From NCBI GenBank assembly GCA_040902845.1, contig JBBDWM010000016.1, positions 1-64,000 of the forward strand: a stretch of DNA of 64,000 bases. Direction: 5' to 3'. Origin of the DNA: JALYNX01 sp040902845. Lineage in GTDB: Bacteria > Actinomycetota > Acidimicrobiia > Spongiisociales > ZC4RG35. The notes beneath the pieces are model-generated. The model had not been told where the DNA came from. It did no database searches and saw nothing but the letters and a program-made list of their open reading frames with translations. Both the position numbers and the translations under genes were made by a program. Below, piece by piece: positions 51,205 through 59,563 of the stretch. Position 1 is the first letter of the stretch, and each line of letters opens with the position of its first letter.

Positions 51205-52245
51205 TCAGCGTTCATTGGCGCCCAATCTCGACGTGATCCTCATCGGAAAACCGCACTGGACCGCGATGTCAGGGTCTCGGAACGAAGTTATCGCGGCGAT
51301 GGTGTTGGCATCGGCATCGATGTCGATGACCTGGAGACCGCTGGCGACCATCGTGTTGTCGGGGCCTGGCTCATAGGTGGCGAGAGCGGGTTGGCCGTTG
51401 GCGCCCCCTAATCGCACCGTGATTCCATGAGACCGGGATGGGCCGAAGATGGCGGCTTCGATGAAGGCGGCCACGTCCGCCGACCCCTGGTACCAGGTCG
51501 GTACCGGCGGCATCGACAAACGCACGTCGGCACTGACTGTGGCAACGAACTCGGAGATGTCGGCTTGCTCCCAGGCCCGGATGTATCGGGCGAGGAGCTG
51601 CTTGACCGCCGGGCTATCGGGGTCAGCCGGGATGATTCTGGGAGAGGCGCTCATGGTCTCCCGGGCCCGGAATAGGAGGCTGTTGACCGCCGAAGGCGAG
51701 CTTTCGAGAACCTCGGCTACCTCATCGTGGGAGAAGTCCAGGACATCGTGAAGCAGCAATGCGGCCCGTTGGCGGGCCGACAGTCGCTGGAGAGCGGCAA
51801 CAAAGGCGAGGCTGATTAGCTCCCGTTGTTCTGCCGAGTGCGCCGGGTCGTCGGCGAGCCCGATGCTGTGATCGCCGATGGGCTCGATCCATTCAATTGG
51901 TGAGTCCGCCGTTTCGGCAGGAGATCCGAGGTGGGAAGGTGGCCCGTGGTTCACCGGATGGCTTCTCGGTCGCCGGCCCCGGAGCCGGTCGATGCACAGG
52001 TTGGTCGCGATGCGATACATCCATCCTTGAAAGGAGCCCCGGGCCTCGAAGGTGTCGAGACGCTGCCACGCCCGCAGCAGTGTGTCCTGGAGTGCTTCTT
52101 CGGCGTCGGGCCCAGACCCCAACATGCGATAACAATGACGCAACAGGCCGACTCGATGCCCGTCCACCAATGACGCAAACGCGACGGTGTCACCGGCCCG
52201 GGCCCGAGCCAACGTCTGACCGTCGTCAACGCTTTGGGTCGTCAC
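51205..52245 (-). CDS. ECF RNA polymerase sigma factor with SnoaL-like C-terminal domain (SigG/SigJ type)
   Basis: 346 residues from GTG. Sigma region 2 lies about 25-90 (HRVGLLRHCYRMLGSGPDAEEALQDTLLRAWQRL), region 4 about 145-205 (LPRRQRAALLLHDVLDFSHDEVAEVLESSPSAVNSLLFRAR pattern), and an approximately 130-residue C-terminal SnoaL-like domain (VKQLLARYIRAWEQADISEFVATVSADVRL) that regulates activity in place of an anti-sigma factor. It controls stress-type regulons. The two-repeat protein at 52394-53071 is divergent from it and may be a target. Confidence 0.87.
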   Translation of the reverse strand: MTTQSVDDGQTLARARAGDTVAFASLVDGHRVGLLRHCYRMLGSGPDAEEALQDTLLRAWQRLDTFEARGSFQGWMYRIATNLCIDRLRGRRPRSHPVNHGPPSHLGSPAETADSPIEWIEPIGDHSIGLADDPAHSAEQRELISLAFVAALQRLSARQRAALLLHDVLDFSHDEVAEVLESSPSAVNSLLFRARETMSASPRIIPADPDSPAVKQLLARYIRAWEQADISEFVATVSADVRLSMPPVPTWYQGSADVAAFIEAAIFGPSRSHGITVRLGGANGQPALATYEPGPDNTMVASGLQVIDIDADANTIAAITSFRDPDIAVQCGFPMRITSRLGANER

Positions 52246-52393
52246 CTATTGGCTCCTCGCTCTTTCCACCAGCCATACACAGTATGACGAGAGCCGGACG
52301 GCGCATCTTGCGGTCGCCAAGCAAGTGTCACCGCGAGCCAGGAGGGTCCCGTCTCGTCTTGAAGGGTGACAAGGACTATCCAAAGGAGAGATG

Positions 52394-53071
52394 ATGTCTG
52401 CGCTCAGCCAACCGTCGGTCTTGCTATCAGTCAGAGGCAAGACAATCCCAAGTGACCCCGACGCCGCCCGCAACCTGCACAATCAGACCGCAGGGTCACC
52501 CGAAGGTATCGCCGGCGCCCGGGCGCTCGGTGACCTCAGTCACAGTGTGTACACGCCCCTGCCCGGTGCCCCCGGCGCCTCTGAGCGCGAGCTCCTCTTC
52601 CTCGATGTCTGGAAGGACGGCGAGGGGATCGGCACCTTCTTCTCGAATGAGCAGGTGCAACAGGGCGCGTCGATGCTGTTCTCCGAACGCGAGGCCGTGA
52701 TCTGGATGCCCGCCGAAGGTGGGTTCGGATTCGAACTGCCCGCCCCCATGAACCTCACCGGACGGTATCTCGGCATCGTCCGAGGCCCGATCGATGATCC
52801 ACAACACGCCATCGACGTCTTCCGGAAGACGCACGAAGCGGGCATCTCAGACGCTCGCAGGCTCGGCCAGCTCTCGCATCAGCTGTTCATCCGGGTGCCG
52901 ACACCGGGTCAGCCGGCTCAGCTCGAAGCCCTGGGTCTCGACCTGTGGGCAGACGCCGGCGGCATGGGCGAGCATTACTCAACACTCGCCGGCTTCGAAG
53001 CTGCGTTCAACGGCGAGATCCAGACCTCGGTCTGGGAGCAAGGCCCGGGGGGAACCTGGACCGAGTGGTAG
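52394..53071 (+). CDS. protein with two tandem homologous domains, unknown function
   Basis: 225 residues. Two internal repeats align: GIAGARALGDLSHSVYTPLPG...LLFLDVWKDGEGIGTFFSN (about 35-95) and GISDARRLGQLSHQLFIRVPT...ALGLDLWADAGGMGEHYST (about 152-205). The pattern suggests a duplicated alpha/beta barrel (dimeric-barrel type) domain, a fold often seen in small monooxygenases or sensing proteins. I chose ATG 52394 over 52391 for its spacing from AAGGAG. It is divergent from the sigma gene with 148 bases between, a common arrangement for ECF regulation. Function unknown. Confidence 0.72.
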   Translation: MSALSQPSVLLSVRGKTIPSDPDAARNLHNQTAGSPEGIAGARALGDLSHSVYTPLPGAPGASERELLFLDVWKDGEGIGTFFSNEQVQQGASMLFSEREAVIWMPAEGGFGFELPAPMNLTGRYLGIVRGPIDDPQHAIDVFRKTHEAGISDARRLGQLSHQLFIRVPTPGQPAQLEALGLDLWADAGGMGEHYSTLAGFEAAFNGEIQTSVWEQGPGGTWTEW

Positions 53072-53080
53072 GAGCGTCCG

Positions 53081-53127
53081 TAATTGGGAGCCACAGGGCC
53101 GTATATGACACCTCACGGTCCCAATTA
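53081..53127. repeat. 47-bp two-stem palindromic repeat, copy 2 (inverted)
   Basis: TAATTGGGAGCC ... GGTCCCAATTA. In reverse complement it differs from copy 3 at only three of 47 positions. It sits between the converging two-domain protein and ABC permease genes, as a bidirectional terminator would. Confidence 0.88.
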
Positions 53128-53140
53128 GGGGGAGAGGACG

Positions 53141-53965
53141 CTATTTGAGGGAGCCGTCGACGATTCCGGCGACGATCTGGCGGTGGAACATCACGTACAC
53201 GGCCACCATGGGCAGGGTCACGATGGTCAGGGCCGAGAACAGAAGCTGGTAGTCGGTGACATACCGGCTGGAAAACGCCAGTAGCCCAGTGGGGATGGTC
53301 TTGAGGTCGTCGTTGGTGACATAGAGCAACGCCAGCAGGAACTCGTTCCAGGCGTTGAGAGCCGAGAAGATGGCCACGGTGGCCAGACCGGGGCGGAGCA
53401 AAGGCAGCACCAGGGTGGTGAACATGCGGCCGTCGCCACAGCCGTCGACCCGGGCCGCCTCGAAGAGCTCTCGAGGAAGGGCGTCGAGGTACACCTTCAA
53501 CAGATACACCGCCAGGGGCAGACCCATCCCGGCGTAGGGGATGATCAGCGCCCAGCGGGTGTCCTTGAGATCCAACAGCTCGAACAGGGAGTTCTGGGCG
53601 ATGAAGTAGGACTGGAGCGGCATGAGGAGCCCGAGGGCGAACAGCCCCATCATCAGACCCTTGCCCCTGAACTCGAAGCGGCTGAAGGAGTAGGCGGCGA
53701 GGGCGGCCGCCAGGAGGATGGCCAGCACCGCAACCGCGGTCACGATCGCGCTGTTGATGGCGTAACGACCCAGGTTGCCGACCTGCCACGCCTCCCCCCA
53801 GGTCGAGAAGTCGATGGCGGTGGGCAGGGCCAGGGGAGCGGTGAAGATCTCGCTATTGGTCTTGAAGCTCGACCACGCCATCCACAACAGCGGGAAGGCA
53901 TACACCAATGCGAGGAGACCCATGACAGTGAAGAACACCGGACGGCTCCCCACCACCCGTCTCAT
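53141..53965 (-). CDS. sugar ABC transporter permease, MalG-like
   Basis: 274 residues with six membrane helices and the EAA loop EAARVDGCGDGRMFTTLVLPLLRPG (about residues 182-206) that docks the ATPase. The start overlaps the MalF-like stop (ATGA at 53965-53962). A longer frame reaching 54361 is antisense noise over the partner gene. It pairs with the upstream permease to form the membrane channel of a CUT1-family importer. No ATPase gene is present in the locus, so a shared MsiK-type ATPase probably serves it. Confidence 0.9.
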   Translation of the reverse strand: MRRVVGSRPVFFTVMGLLALVYAFPLLWMAWSSFKTNSEIFTAPLALPTAIDFSTWGEAWQVGNLGRYAINSAIVTAVAVLAILLAAALAAYSFSRFEFRGKGLMMGLFALGLLMPLQSYFIAQNSLFELLDLKDTRWALIIPYAGMGLPLAVYLLKVYLDALPRELFEAARVDGCGDGRMFTTLVLPLLRPGLATVAIFSALNAWNEFLLALLYVTNDDLKTIPTGLLAFSSRYVTDYQLLFSALTIVTLPMVAVYVMFHRQIVAGIVDGSLK

Positions 53966-54849
53966 GCCGGGGCCTCGCCCACGTCGAGGCCGCGCCGCCG
54001 CAGCCGGACATACAACGCTCCCAGCACTAGCACCACCAGGGTCATGATCACCGCCATCGCCGATCCGTAACCCACCTCCTGATTGCGGAACACCACCTTC
54101 ACCAGATAGGTGGTGGGGATCTCGGTCGAGTTGTATGGCCCGCCGTTGGTAAGCACGTAGAACAGGTCGAAGCTCTGGAACCCCCCGGTGATGCACAAGA
54201 GAAGGGCGACCTCGATGACGTTGCGAATCATCGGGACCTTGACCCGCCAGAAGGCCTGGATCTCGGTGGCGCCATCGATGCGGGCCGCTTCGATCACGTC
54301 GGTGGGGATCTGTTTGAAGCCGGCGTAGAAGATGGCCATGTAGAACCCGGCGAACACCCATCCCGACACCACCGACACCGCGATCAGCGCGGTCCGGGTA
54401 TCACCCAGCCAGATGTTGGTGAAGGCCCCGAGATCGACAGTGTCCAACGCCGAGTTGAGAAGGCCGAAGTCGGGGTTGTAGACGAAGCCCCACAACACCG
54501 CCACCACCACCATCGGCAGCATCACGGGGATGAAGAACGCAACCCGGAAAAAGGCCGACCCCCGAGGCCGAGCGGTGACCATCCCGGCCAACACCAGCCC
54601 GACCCCCACCTCCAGGAAGATGGTGAGGGCGATGTAGATGAACACATGGAGGAAGGAAGCCCGAAAGATCGGGTCGTTGACTGCCCGCAGGTAGTTCGCC
54701 ATTCCCGCCGGCTCGAGCGGGCCGAACCCGTTCCAATCGAAAAAGCTGAACACGCCTGTGGCGACGATCGGCCCCAGCACTGCAAAGGCGAACAGTGCCA
54801 GGGCCGGCGTCACCAGCAAGTAGGGGGTATACCGCCGCCTCGGCCGCAT
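53962..54849 (-). CDS. sugar ABC transporter permease, MalF-like
   Basis: 295 residues, six membrane segments, EAA loop IEAARIDGATEIQAFWRVKVPMI (about 193-215). First helix LLVTPALALFAFAVLGPIVAT is typical of the CUT1 permease. It follows the binding-protein gene after 31 bases and is coupled to the MalG-like gene. Part of the amino-sugar operon. Confidence 0.9.
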   Translation of the reverse strand: MRPRRRYTPYLLVTPALALFAFAVLGPIVATGVFSFFDWNGFGPLEPAGMANYLRAVNDPIFRASFLHVFIYIALTIFLEVGVGLVLAGMVTARPRGSAFFRVAFFIPVMLPMVVVAVLWGFVYNPDFGLLNSALDTVDLGAFTNIWLGDTRTALIAVSVVSGWVFAGFYMAIFYAGFKQIPTDVIEAARIDGATEIQAFWRVKVPMIRNVIEVALLLCITGGFQSFDLFYVLTNGGPYNSTEIPTTYLVKVVFRNQEVGYGSAMAVIMTLVVLVLGALYVRLRRRGLDVGEAPA

Positions 54850-54880
54850 CCAGCCTCCTTGCCTCCGATTCCCTTCTCCG

Positions 54881-56182
54881 CTACTGATCCAGCTTTGCCT
54901 GGGCGGCGGCGGCGGCCTCGGCCGGGGTGCTCACCCCACCCAGCACTTCGGCCTGGGCCGCATAGAGGGCGTCGGCTACCTCGATGGCGTAGCCGGTGTC
55001 GGGTGGTGCAATCAGGGCACCTGCACCCTGCATCAACTCCATCAGACTCAGCAGCCGCGGGTCGATGTCGTCCCGGTCGAGGGCGCCAGTTGCGAGCGGT
55101 GTCCCGCCGGCGTCGACCATCTGGGCGGTGAACTCGGGTGACGAGAACAACGCGAGGAAGTCGACGGCAGTGCCGATGTGCTCTGAGTGGGCGTTGACGA
55201 TGAACCCGGTGGCCACGGCGATCACCGAGTCCTGGGTACCCGCCCCGGGTATGGCCGGGAGGTTGAAGTAGTCGAAATTGAGCTCGGGCGCCTCCTCGAG
55301 GGCCCACGACACCAGCCAACTCCCGATCGGGTGCATGGCCGCCTGGCCTTGGAAGAACAGCTGGGCGCCTTCGTTGTCGTCGATGGCGTTGGCGCTCTCG
55401 TTGACGATCCCGGTCTCGGCCAGCTCGGCCACATATCCCAAGGCCTCGACGATCTCGGGTGAGTCCATCGGGATCTCCTGGGTCAGCATCTGGTGGTACA
55501 TGTCCTCGCCGATGACCCTCGACACGATGTGCGAGGCCCAGTTGCCCACCGGCCACAGGTCCTTGTTACCGGTGGCGATGGGGATGATCCCGGCGTCCTT
55601 GATGGTCGAGGAGACCTCGAGCATCTCCTCCCAGGTGGTGGGAGGGGTGAGGCTCAGTTCCTCGAAGATGTCGACGTTGTACCACATGACTGTGGTGACG
55701 TCGGCGTTGGCGGGGACCATGACGTTCTTGCCGTCGATCACCATCCCGTTGAACGCCCCTTCGTCGAAATAGCTCCCCAACTCACCGTCGACATACTCGG
55801 TGAGGTCGGCCACGAAACCTTCGTCGTAGCGGCTCTGGAGACGAGCACCGGCCCACTCGAAGTAGATGTCGGGAGCGTCGCCGCCGTTGAGCAGATTGAG
55901 CAGCCCAATCGTCTCGTAGAGGTCGTCGTCCTGGAAGTTGAGTTCGACGGTTACATTCGGATTTGCTTCCTCGAAGGCGGCCTTGGTCGCCTCCCAAACC
56001 GCGATCTGAGCCTCGCCGGGAGATCCCATCGCCACCCGCAGGGTGATCTCTTCCCCTACCCCGGTGGTGTCACTGGCGTCCGGGGTGGCATCGGCGCAGG
56101 CCGTGAGGATCAGGGCCATCGCCAACGTCAGAGCCCCAAAGGTCGGGCCGAATCGCCTGGTTCTTGAAGTTGTCTTTTGCAT
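54881..56182 (-). CDS. sugar ABC transporter substrate-binding lipoprotein
   Basis: 433 residues. Lipoprotein signal with lipobox LTAC and Cys29 after a hydrophobic run (FGALTLAMALILTAC), so the mature protein is membrane-anchored outside. The body is a CUT1-type binding protein (VTVELNFQDDDLYETI, GGDAPDIYFEWAG, YNVDIFEELSLTPPTTWEEML). I use ATG 56182, which has AAGGAAGG upstream; an upstream ATG at 56200 is less suitable. Likely binds GlcNAc or a chito-oligosaccharide, judged from the glycosidase and kinase in the operon. Confidence 0.9.
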   Translation of the reverse strand: MQKTTSRTRRFGPTFGALTLAMALILTACADATPDASDTTGVGEEITLRVAMGSPGEAQIAVWEATKAAFEEANPNVTVELNFQDDDLYETIGLLNLLNGGDAPDIYFEWAGARLQSRYDEGFVADLTEYVDGELGSYFDEGAFNGMVIDGKNVMVPANADVTTVMWYNVDIFEELSLTPPTTWEEMLEVSSTIKDAGIIPIATGNKDLWPVGNWASHIVSRVIGEDMYHQMLTQEIPMDSPEIVEALGYVAELAETGIVNESANAIDDNEGAQLFFQGQAAMHPIGSWLVSWALEEAPELNFDYFNLPAIPGAGTQDSVIAVATGFIVNAHSEHIGTAVDFLALFSSPEFTAQMVDAGGTPLATGALDRDDIDPRLLSLMELMQGAGALIAPPDTGYAIEVADALYAAQAEVLGGVSTPAEAAAAAQAKLDQ

Positions 56183-56196
56183 GTAGTTCCTTCCTT

Positions 56197-57828
56197 TCAC
56201 GTGATCACGTCGGCGAGCGTCATCTCGAGCACATCGCCGAACACTCGATGGGGGTCATCTCTCAGACGGGACAGAATCTTGGACAACGCCTCCTGTCCCT
56301 GGGCCGTCAGCGGGCTGGAGGCGGCGTAGGTGGCAAGGCGGTCTATCGCTTCGGCGCCAAGTTTGAACTTGGCCAACCATGGTGCCAATTCGGCCTGGAG
56401 GGTGCGGTTCTCGAGGCGGTCACCGAGGAGATGGTCGGCGGCGGCGGCCACCTCGGCGGCGACTGCGGCCAGTTCGGGTCCGGCGGCATCGGCGTCGCCG
56501 TGCTCGAGCTGAAACCCAAAATGCTGCAACGCCTGGGTGAGACTCAGCGGCTCGGGATCCGAGAGGCAACTGGCGCGGACCGTGTCTGCGAAAAGGGCCA
56601 TCGCTGGAGCATCAGCCGGTCCCGCGACCTGGGCGATTGCGGCCTGCCAACTCCGGTCCGAGTCATAGGCGGAAGGGTCCCACAGGTAGTCGGCGATGGT
56701 GGCCAGCGCGATCTTCGACGCCTCGGCGTACTCCATGGCGTTGGCCATGACTCCATGGCTGAACCGGTCGAGGAGCGGGTCGCGGTTCTGATAGGGGCCG
56801 ATGTGCATCTCGTTGCGCATGGCCACGTCGTTGACCGGGTAGTTGTCCCAGTACAAGGGTGGGCGGCGGGCGGCGCGTGCGAAATGGGCCGCTTCGGTGG
56901 CGGTGATGGCGGGTGAGCAGATGGCCCGTCCCGTCCAGAAAAGGTCGATACGGGGGTCGAGTTGGTCACCGAGACGGCTGATGTACTCCTCGTCGCCATT
57001 GCCCCAGTAGATGGTGGGGCACACGACGAGGGGGATCTCTGAAGCCATCACGTCCCTGACCCGGTTGGCCGTCCCGGCGTGGGCGGTGGCCAGATCGGGG
57101 AAGGCGTCGATGTCGGCAGGGTGCTGGAGTCGGTCGGGGATGTCGTCGAGGAGCAGGGCGATGGAGGTGGCCCCCAGCTCGACCAGGTTGGCGATCTTCT
57201 CCGTCAGCAAGGCGGCGTCCTCGGCGCTGGAGTAACGCATCGAGACACCGGGTGAGACGCCGATCATGAGGCCGATGTCCCGGTCGCGGCAGCGCTCAAT
57301 CATCTCTTGGAGCCGGCCCCGGCTCTCGGCGTCCAGGGGTGTCCGCCAATTCCGACGTAGGAACGGGTCGTCCTTGGGGGAGTAGAGAATCGTGTTGAAG
57401 CGGTTACGGGCGGTGAAGTCGACCATGTCGAGCCGGGCCTGGTGGGTCCACGGCGGCCCGTAGAAGCCCTCGATCACTCCCCGGATCTGAAACGCCGGGC
57501 CACATCGATGCGGGCCCGGGACCCAGCGTTGCGACCGGAGCCGGTCGGCAAGGTCGACGAGCGCCCAGCGCAGCGAGCGGTTGCCGGTGACCGTGACCGC
57601 GCTTTCGTCCCCGGGGACGGCTCCCAGGTGCAGCATGTAGAGCTCGTCGCTGCTGCGGCGATGGACAGGGTCATAGGCGAGACCGGGGTCGGCTGACCAG
57701 GTCACGGCCACCGCCAGGTCGGTGCCCGGACCGCTTTCGGGAACGAGCCCTGACTGGCGGGCGACCTCGTCGAGTCGGTTGCGGTCGATCTCGGGCGGCG
57801 TTGACAACCAGCGCAAGGTGACGGTCAC
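56197..57828 (-). CDS. GH84 family beta-N-acetylhexosaminidase (O-GlcNAcase-like)
   Basis: 543 residues from GTG, coupled to the SIS gene by a GTGA overlap. The catalytic TIM barrel begins at RGVIEGFYG (116-124) and has the adjacent catalytic aspartates Asp228-Asp229 in LLLDDIP; PTIYWGNGDEEY and YWDNYPVND are further GH84 landmarks. It cleaves terminal beta-N-acetylglucosamine by substrate-assisted catalysis. No signal peptide is visible, so it probably acts on imported oligosaccharides in the cytoplasm. A helical domain follows the barrel. Confidence 0.9.
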   Translation of the reverse strand: MTVTLRWLSTPPEIDRNRLDEVARQSGLVPESGPGTDLAVAVTWSADPGLAYDPVHRRSSDELYMLHLGAVPGDESAVTVTGNRSLRWALVDLADRLRSQRWVPGPHRCGPAFQIRGVIEGFYGPPWTHQARLDMVDFTARNRFNTILYSPKDDPFLRRNWRTPLDAESRGRLQEMIERCRDRDIGLMIGVSPGVSMRYSSAEDAALLTEKIANLVELGATSIALLLDDIPDRLQHPADIDAFPDLATAHAGTANRVRDVMASEIPLVVCPTIYWGNGDEEYISRLGDQLDPRIDLFWTGRAICSPAITATEAAHFARAARRPPLYWDNYPVNDVAMRNEMHIGPYQNRDPLLDRFSHGVMANAMEYAEASKIALATIADYLWDPSAYDSDRSWQAAIAQVAGPADAPAMALFADTVRASCLSDPEPLSLTQALQHFGFQLEHGDADAAGPELAAVAAEVAAAADHLLGDRLENRTLQAELAPWLAKFKLGAEAIDRLATYAASSPLTAQGQEALSKILSRLRDDPHRVFGDVLEMTLADVIT

Positions 57829-58583
57829 AACGCCTTCACCCTGTTGCGATACCGGGCCACCAGTTCGGCGTTGGCGGCATCGCCCCCAGCCACGTTGCTG
57901 CTGGAGAACACATCGACCGCAACCCCCCGCCCGACGAGGATCTCGACGCTCTCGGCCACGATGGCATTCAAGATGGCGGCGCCGGCCACCGTCGAGGTCG
58001 GGGCCACCCGTCGCCCCAGACCTTCGATGTCGACGCTGGCGTCACCGACGTCGCCGTGGTTGTCGATCACCAGGTCTGCCAGATCGAGCAATTGCGACTT
58101 GTCGCCTTGGGAGGCCGAATGATGGGCATGGCGACGGCTGATGATGGCCACGATGCGGGCGCCGGCGTCGTGGGCGAGTTGGGCCATTTCCTCGCACACC
58201 GCGTTGCCCCCCGAGTTGGAGGCGACGATCAGGGTGTCGCCTCTCTTCAACGGCAGGTCGGCGAAGATCGTCTCGGCCAATCCTTCCTGACGTTCCAGGA
58301 GAGTGCTGTTCTCGGCACCGGCGTGGAGCATGAGGGATCCGACCAGAATCGGGTTGACCGCGGCCAGGCCCCCGGCCCGATAGAACAACTCCTCGGCCAG
58401 CATGTGGGAATGGCCGGTCCCGAAGACGTGAACCAGCCCGCCGCCGGCCACCGTGTCGGCCACCTGCGCGGCGGCGGCTCGAATGGCCGGCCATTGATCG
58501 ACGGCGATCTCCCCGAGGATGGTCACGACGCCAATCAGGTAACGCTGCCCGGCCGAGGGGGACTCGTGTGGTGTGGCCGTCAT
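57825..58583 (-). CDS. SIS-domain sugar isomerase-like protein (UPF0309 type)
   Basis: 252 residues from ATG 58583. The SIS domain contains GLVHVFGTGHSHMLAEELFYRAGGLA, VASNSGGNAVCEEMA and STVAGAAILNAIVAESVE. The group binds phosphosugars and is found in amino-sugar operons, although no exact reaction is established; it resembles MurQ and AgaS-type proteins. The start overlaps the kinase stop (ATGA). A longer start at 58652 is less likely because it would run deep into the kinase gene. Confidence 0.82.
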   Translation of the reverse strand: MTATPHESPSAGQRYLIGVVTILGEIAVDQWPAIRAAAAQVADTVAGGGLVHVFGTGHSHMLAEELFYRAGGLAAVNPILVGSLMLHAGAENSTLLERQEGLAETIFADLPLKRGDTLIVASNSGGNAVCEEMAQLAHDAGARIVAIISRRHAHHSASQGDKSQLLDLADLVIDNHGDVGDASVDIEGLGRRVAPTSTVAGAAILNAIVAESVEILVGRGVAVDVFSSSNVAGGDAANAELVARYRNRVKAL

Positions 58584-59563
58584 GGCTGCGGCCGATACAT
58601 AGTGAGCAGCGGTCGGTAGGGACCCGGAGCGACCCATTCGGCCAAGATGCACGCCCCGTCGAGACTCGAGCCCGTGGCCATGGAAATAGTCGCTGTGGGA
58701 TGGGCGGCCCTGATGCCGGTGGCAACCCGCTCGGAGAGGAGGGTTGCCCCCCTCGACGCGTTCCCTTCGGTCGCTGGCGTCGGTCCCCCCGCTTCGCGGG
58801 GGGACATTAAGAGGCGGCCACCCAAGGCCACTCTCACCTGGGGTTCGGCGGACAAGAAACGCACCCCGGCGGAGACGGTGGTCACCAGTCGGGTGGCGGC
58901 GTCGGACACGATGGCGTCCGCGACGGGATCGCCGGTGGCGGCTTCGGCCAGGACGACAACCGCGATCTGGGCGATGGTGTCGACCGCCCGCGGATTGGAA
59001 TGAAGACCGATGGGCACTCCATCCAGCGGACCGAGTTGGGCTGCCACGGTCTCGGCGAGAGTGGTGTGTGGGCCGCGCCCCTCTTGGGCAGCCAGAGCGG
59101 CCCGGATCCCATGCCGCCCGAGCCAGAATCCACCGCCCTCGTCACCCACCAAATAACCCACCCCGTCGAAGTTGCGGTGGGCGCCGGTGTCGGCGTCGAG
59201 GGCAAGGCAGGCCACCCCGGTCCCCACCGAGAGAACCACACCGCTAGCACCCTCAAAAGCGCCGGTGTGGGAAATGACCTCGTCGCCGCCGAGCCACACC
59301 TCCGATGCTCCGGTGACCTCGGCCAGACGAGTGGCCAGAAGATGACGCTCCCCTTCGGTTGCAGGGATCGTGGTGAGACCGGCCACCAGCCGCGAAATCC
59401 TCTCACTTCGCCCGTTCCAGAGCTCGGCGACGGTGTCGATCACGGCGCGGCCGGTATCGGCTTCGCGATGGCTCACCCCCGGGGCGCTCTTGGCGTCGGG
59501 CTCGCCCGAAACACGCAGCCGGATCTGGGACTGGCCTCCGTCGACGCCGACCGTGACGCTCAT
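58580..59563 (-). CDS. N-acetylglucosamine kinase-like protein (BadF/BadG/BcrA/BcrD family) with in-frame repeat insertion
   Basis: 327 residues. Actin-like ATPase fold with VGVDGGQSQIRL (phosphate 1), VVLSVGTGVACLA, GYLVGDEGGGFWLGR and VRVALGGRLL (adenosine), typical of GlcNAc kinases such as NagK of the BadF group. Directly after GGRLL comes MSPREAGGPTPATEGNASRGA, encoded by a GC-rich palindromic repeat element (58741-58806) found elsewhere in the window; family sequence resumes at LSERVATGI. The insert lies in a likely surface loop. The gene overlaps its neighbours at both ends (ATGA), so it is central to the operon. Confidence 0.83.
   Translation of the reverse strand: MSVTVGVDGGQSQIRLRVSGEPDAKSAPGVSHREADTGRAVIDTVAELWNGRSERISRLVAGLTTIPATEGERHLLATRLAEVTGASEVWLGGDEVISHTGAFEGASGVVLSVGTGVACLALDADTGAHRNFDGVGYLVGDEGGGFWLGRHGIRAALAAQEGRGPHTTLAETVAAQLGPLDGVPIGLHSNPRAVDTIAQIAVVVLAEAATGDPVADAIVSDAATRLVTTVSAGVRFLSAEPQVRVALGGRLLMSPREAGGPTPATEGNASRGATLLSERVATGIRAAHPTATISMATGSSLDGACILAEWVAPGPYRPLLTMYRPQP
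58741..58806. repeat. GC-rich palindromic element inserted in the kinase gene
   Basis: On the minus strand TGTCCCCCCGCGAAGCGGGGGGACCGAC and later TCGAGGGGGGCAA match the two tandem elements at 10581-10719, with about 10 bases of extra sequence between the arms. It is 66 bases, a multiple of three, and keeps the kinase frame open. Confidence 0.8.

Noticed and set aside
53141..54361. 406-residue frame for the MalG-like permease
   Set aside because: The first approximately 130 residues are an out-of-frame reading of the MalF-like gene. The permease proper starts at the ATGA overlap at 53965.
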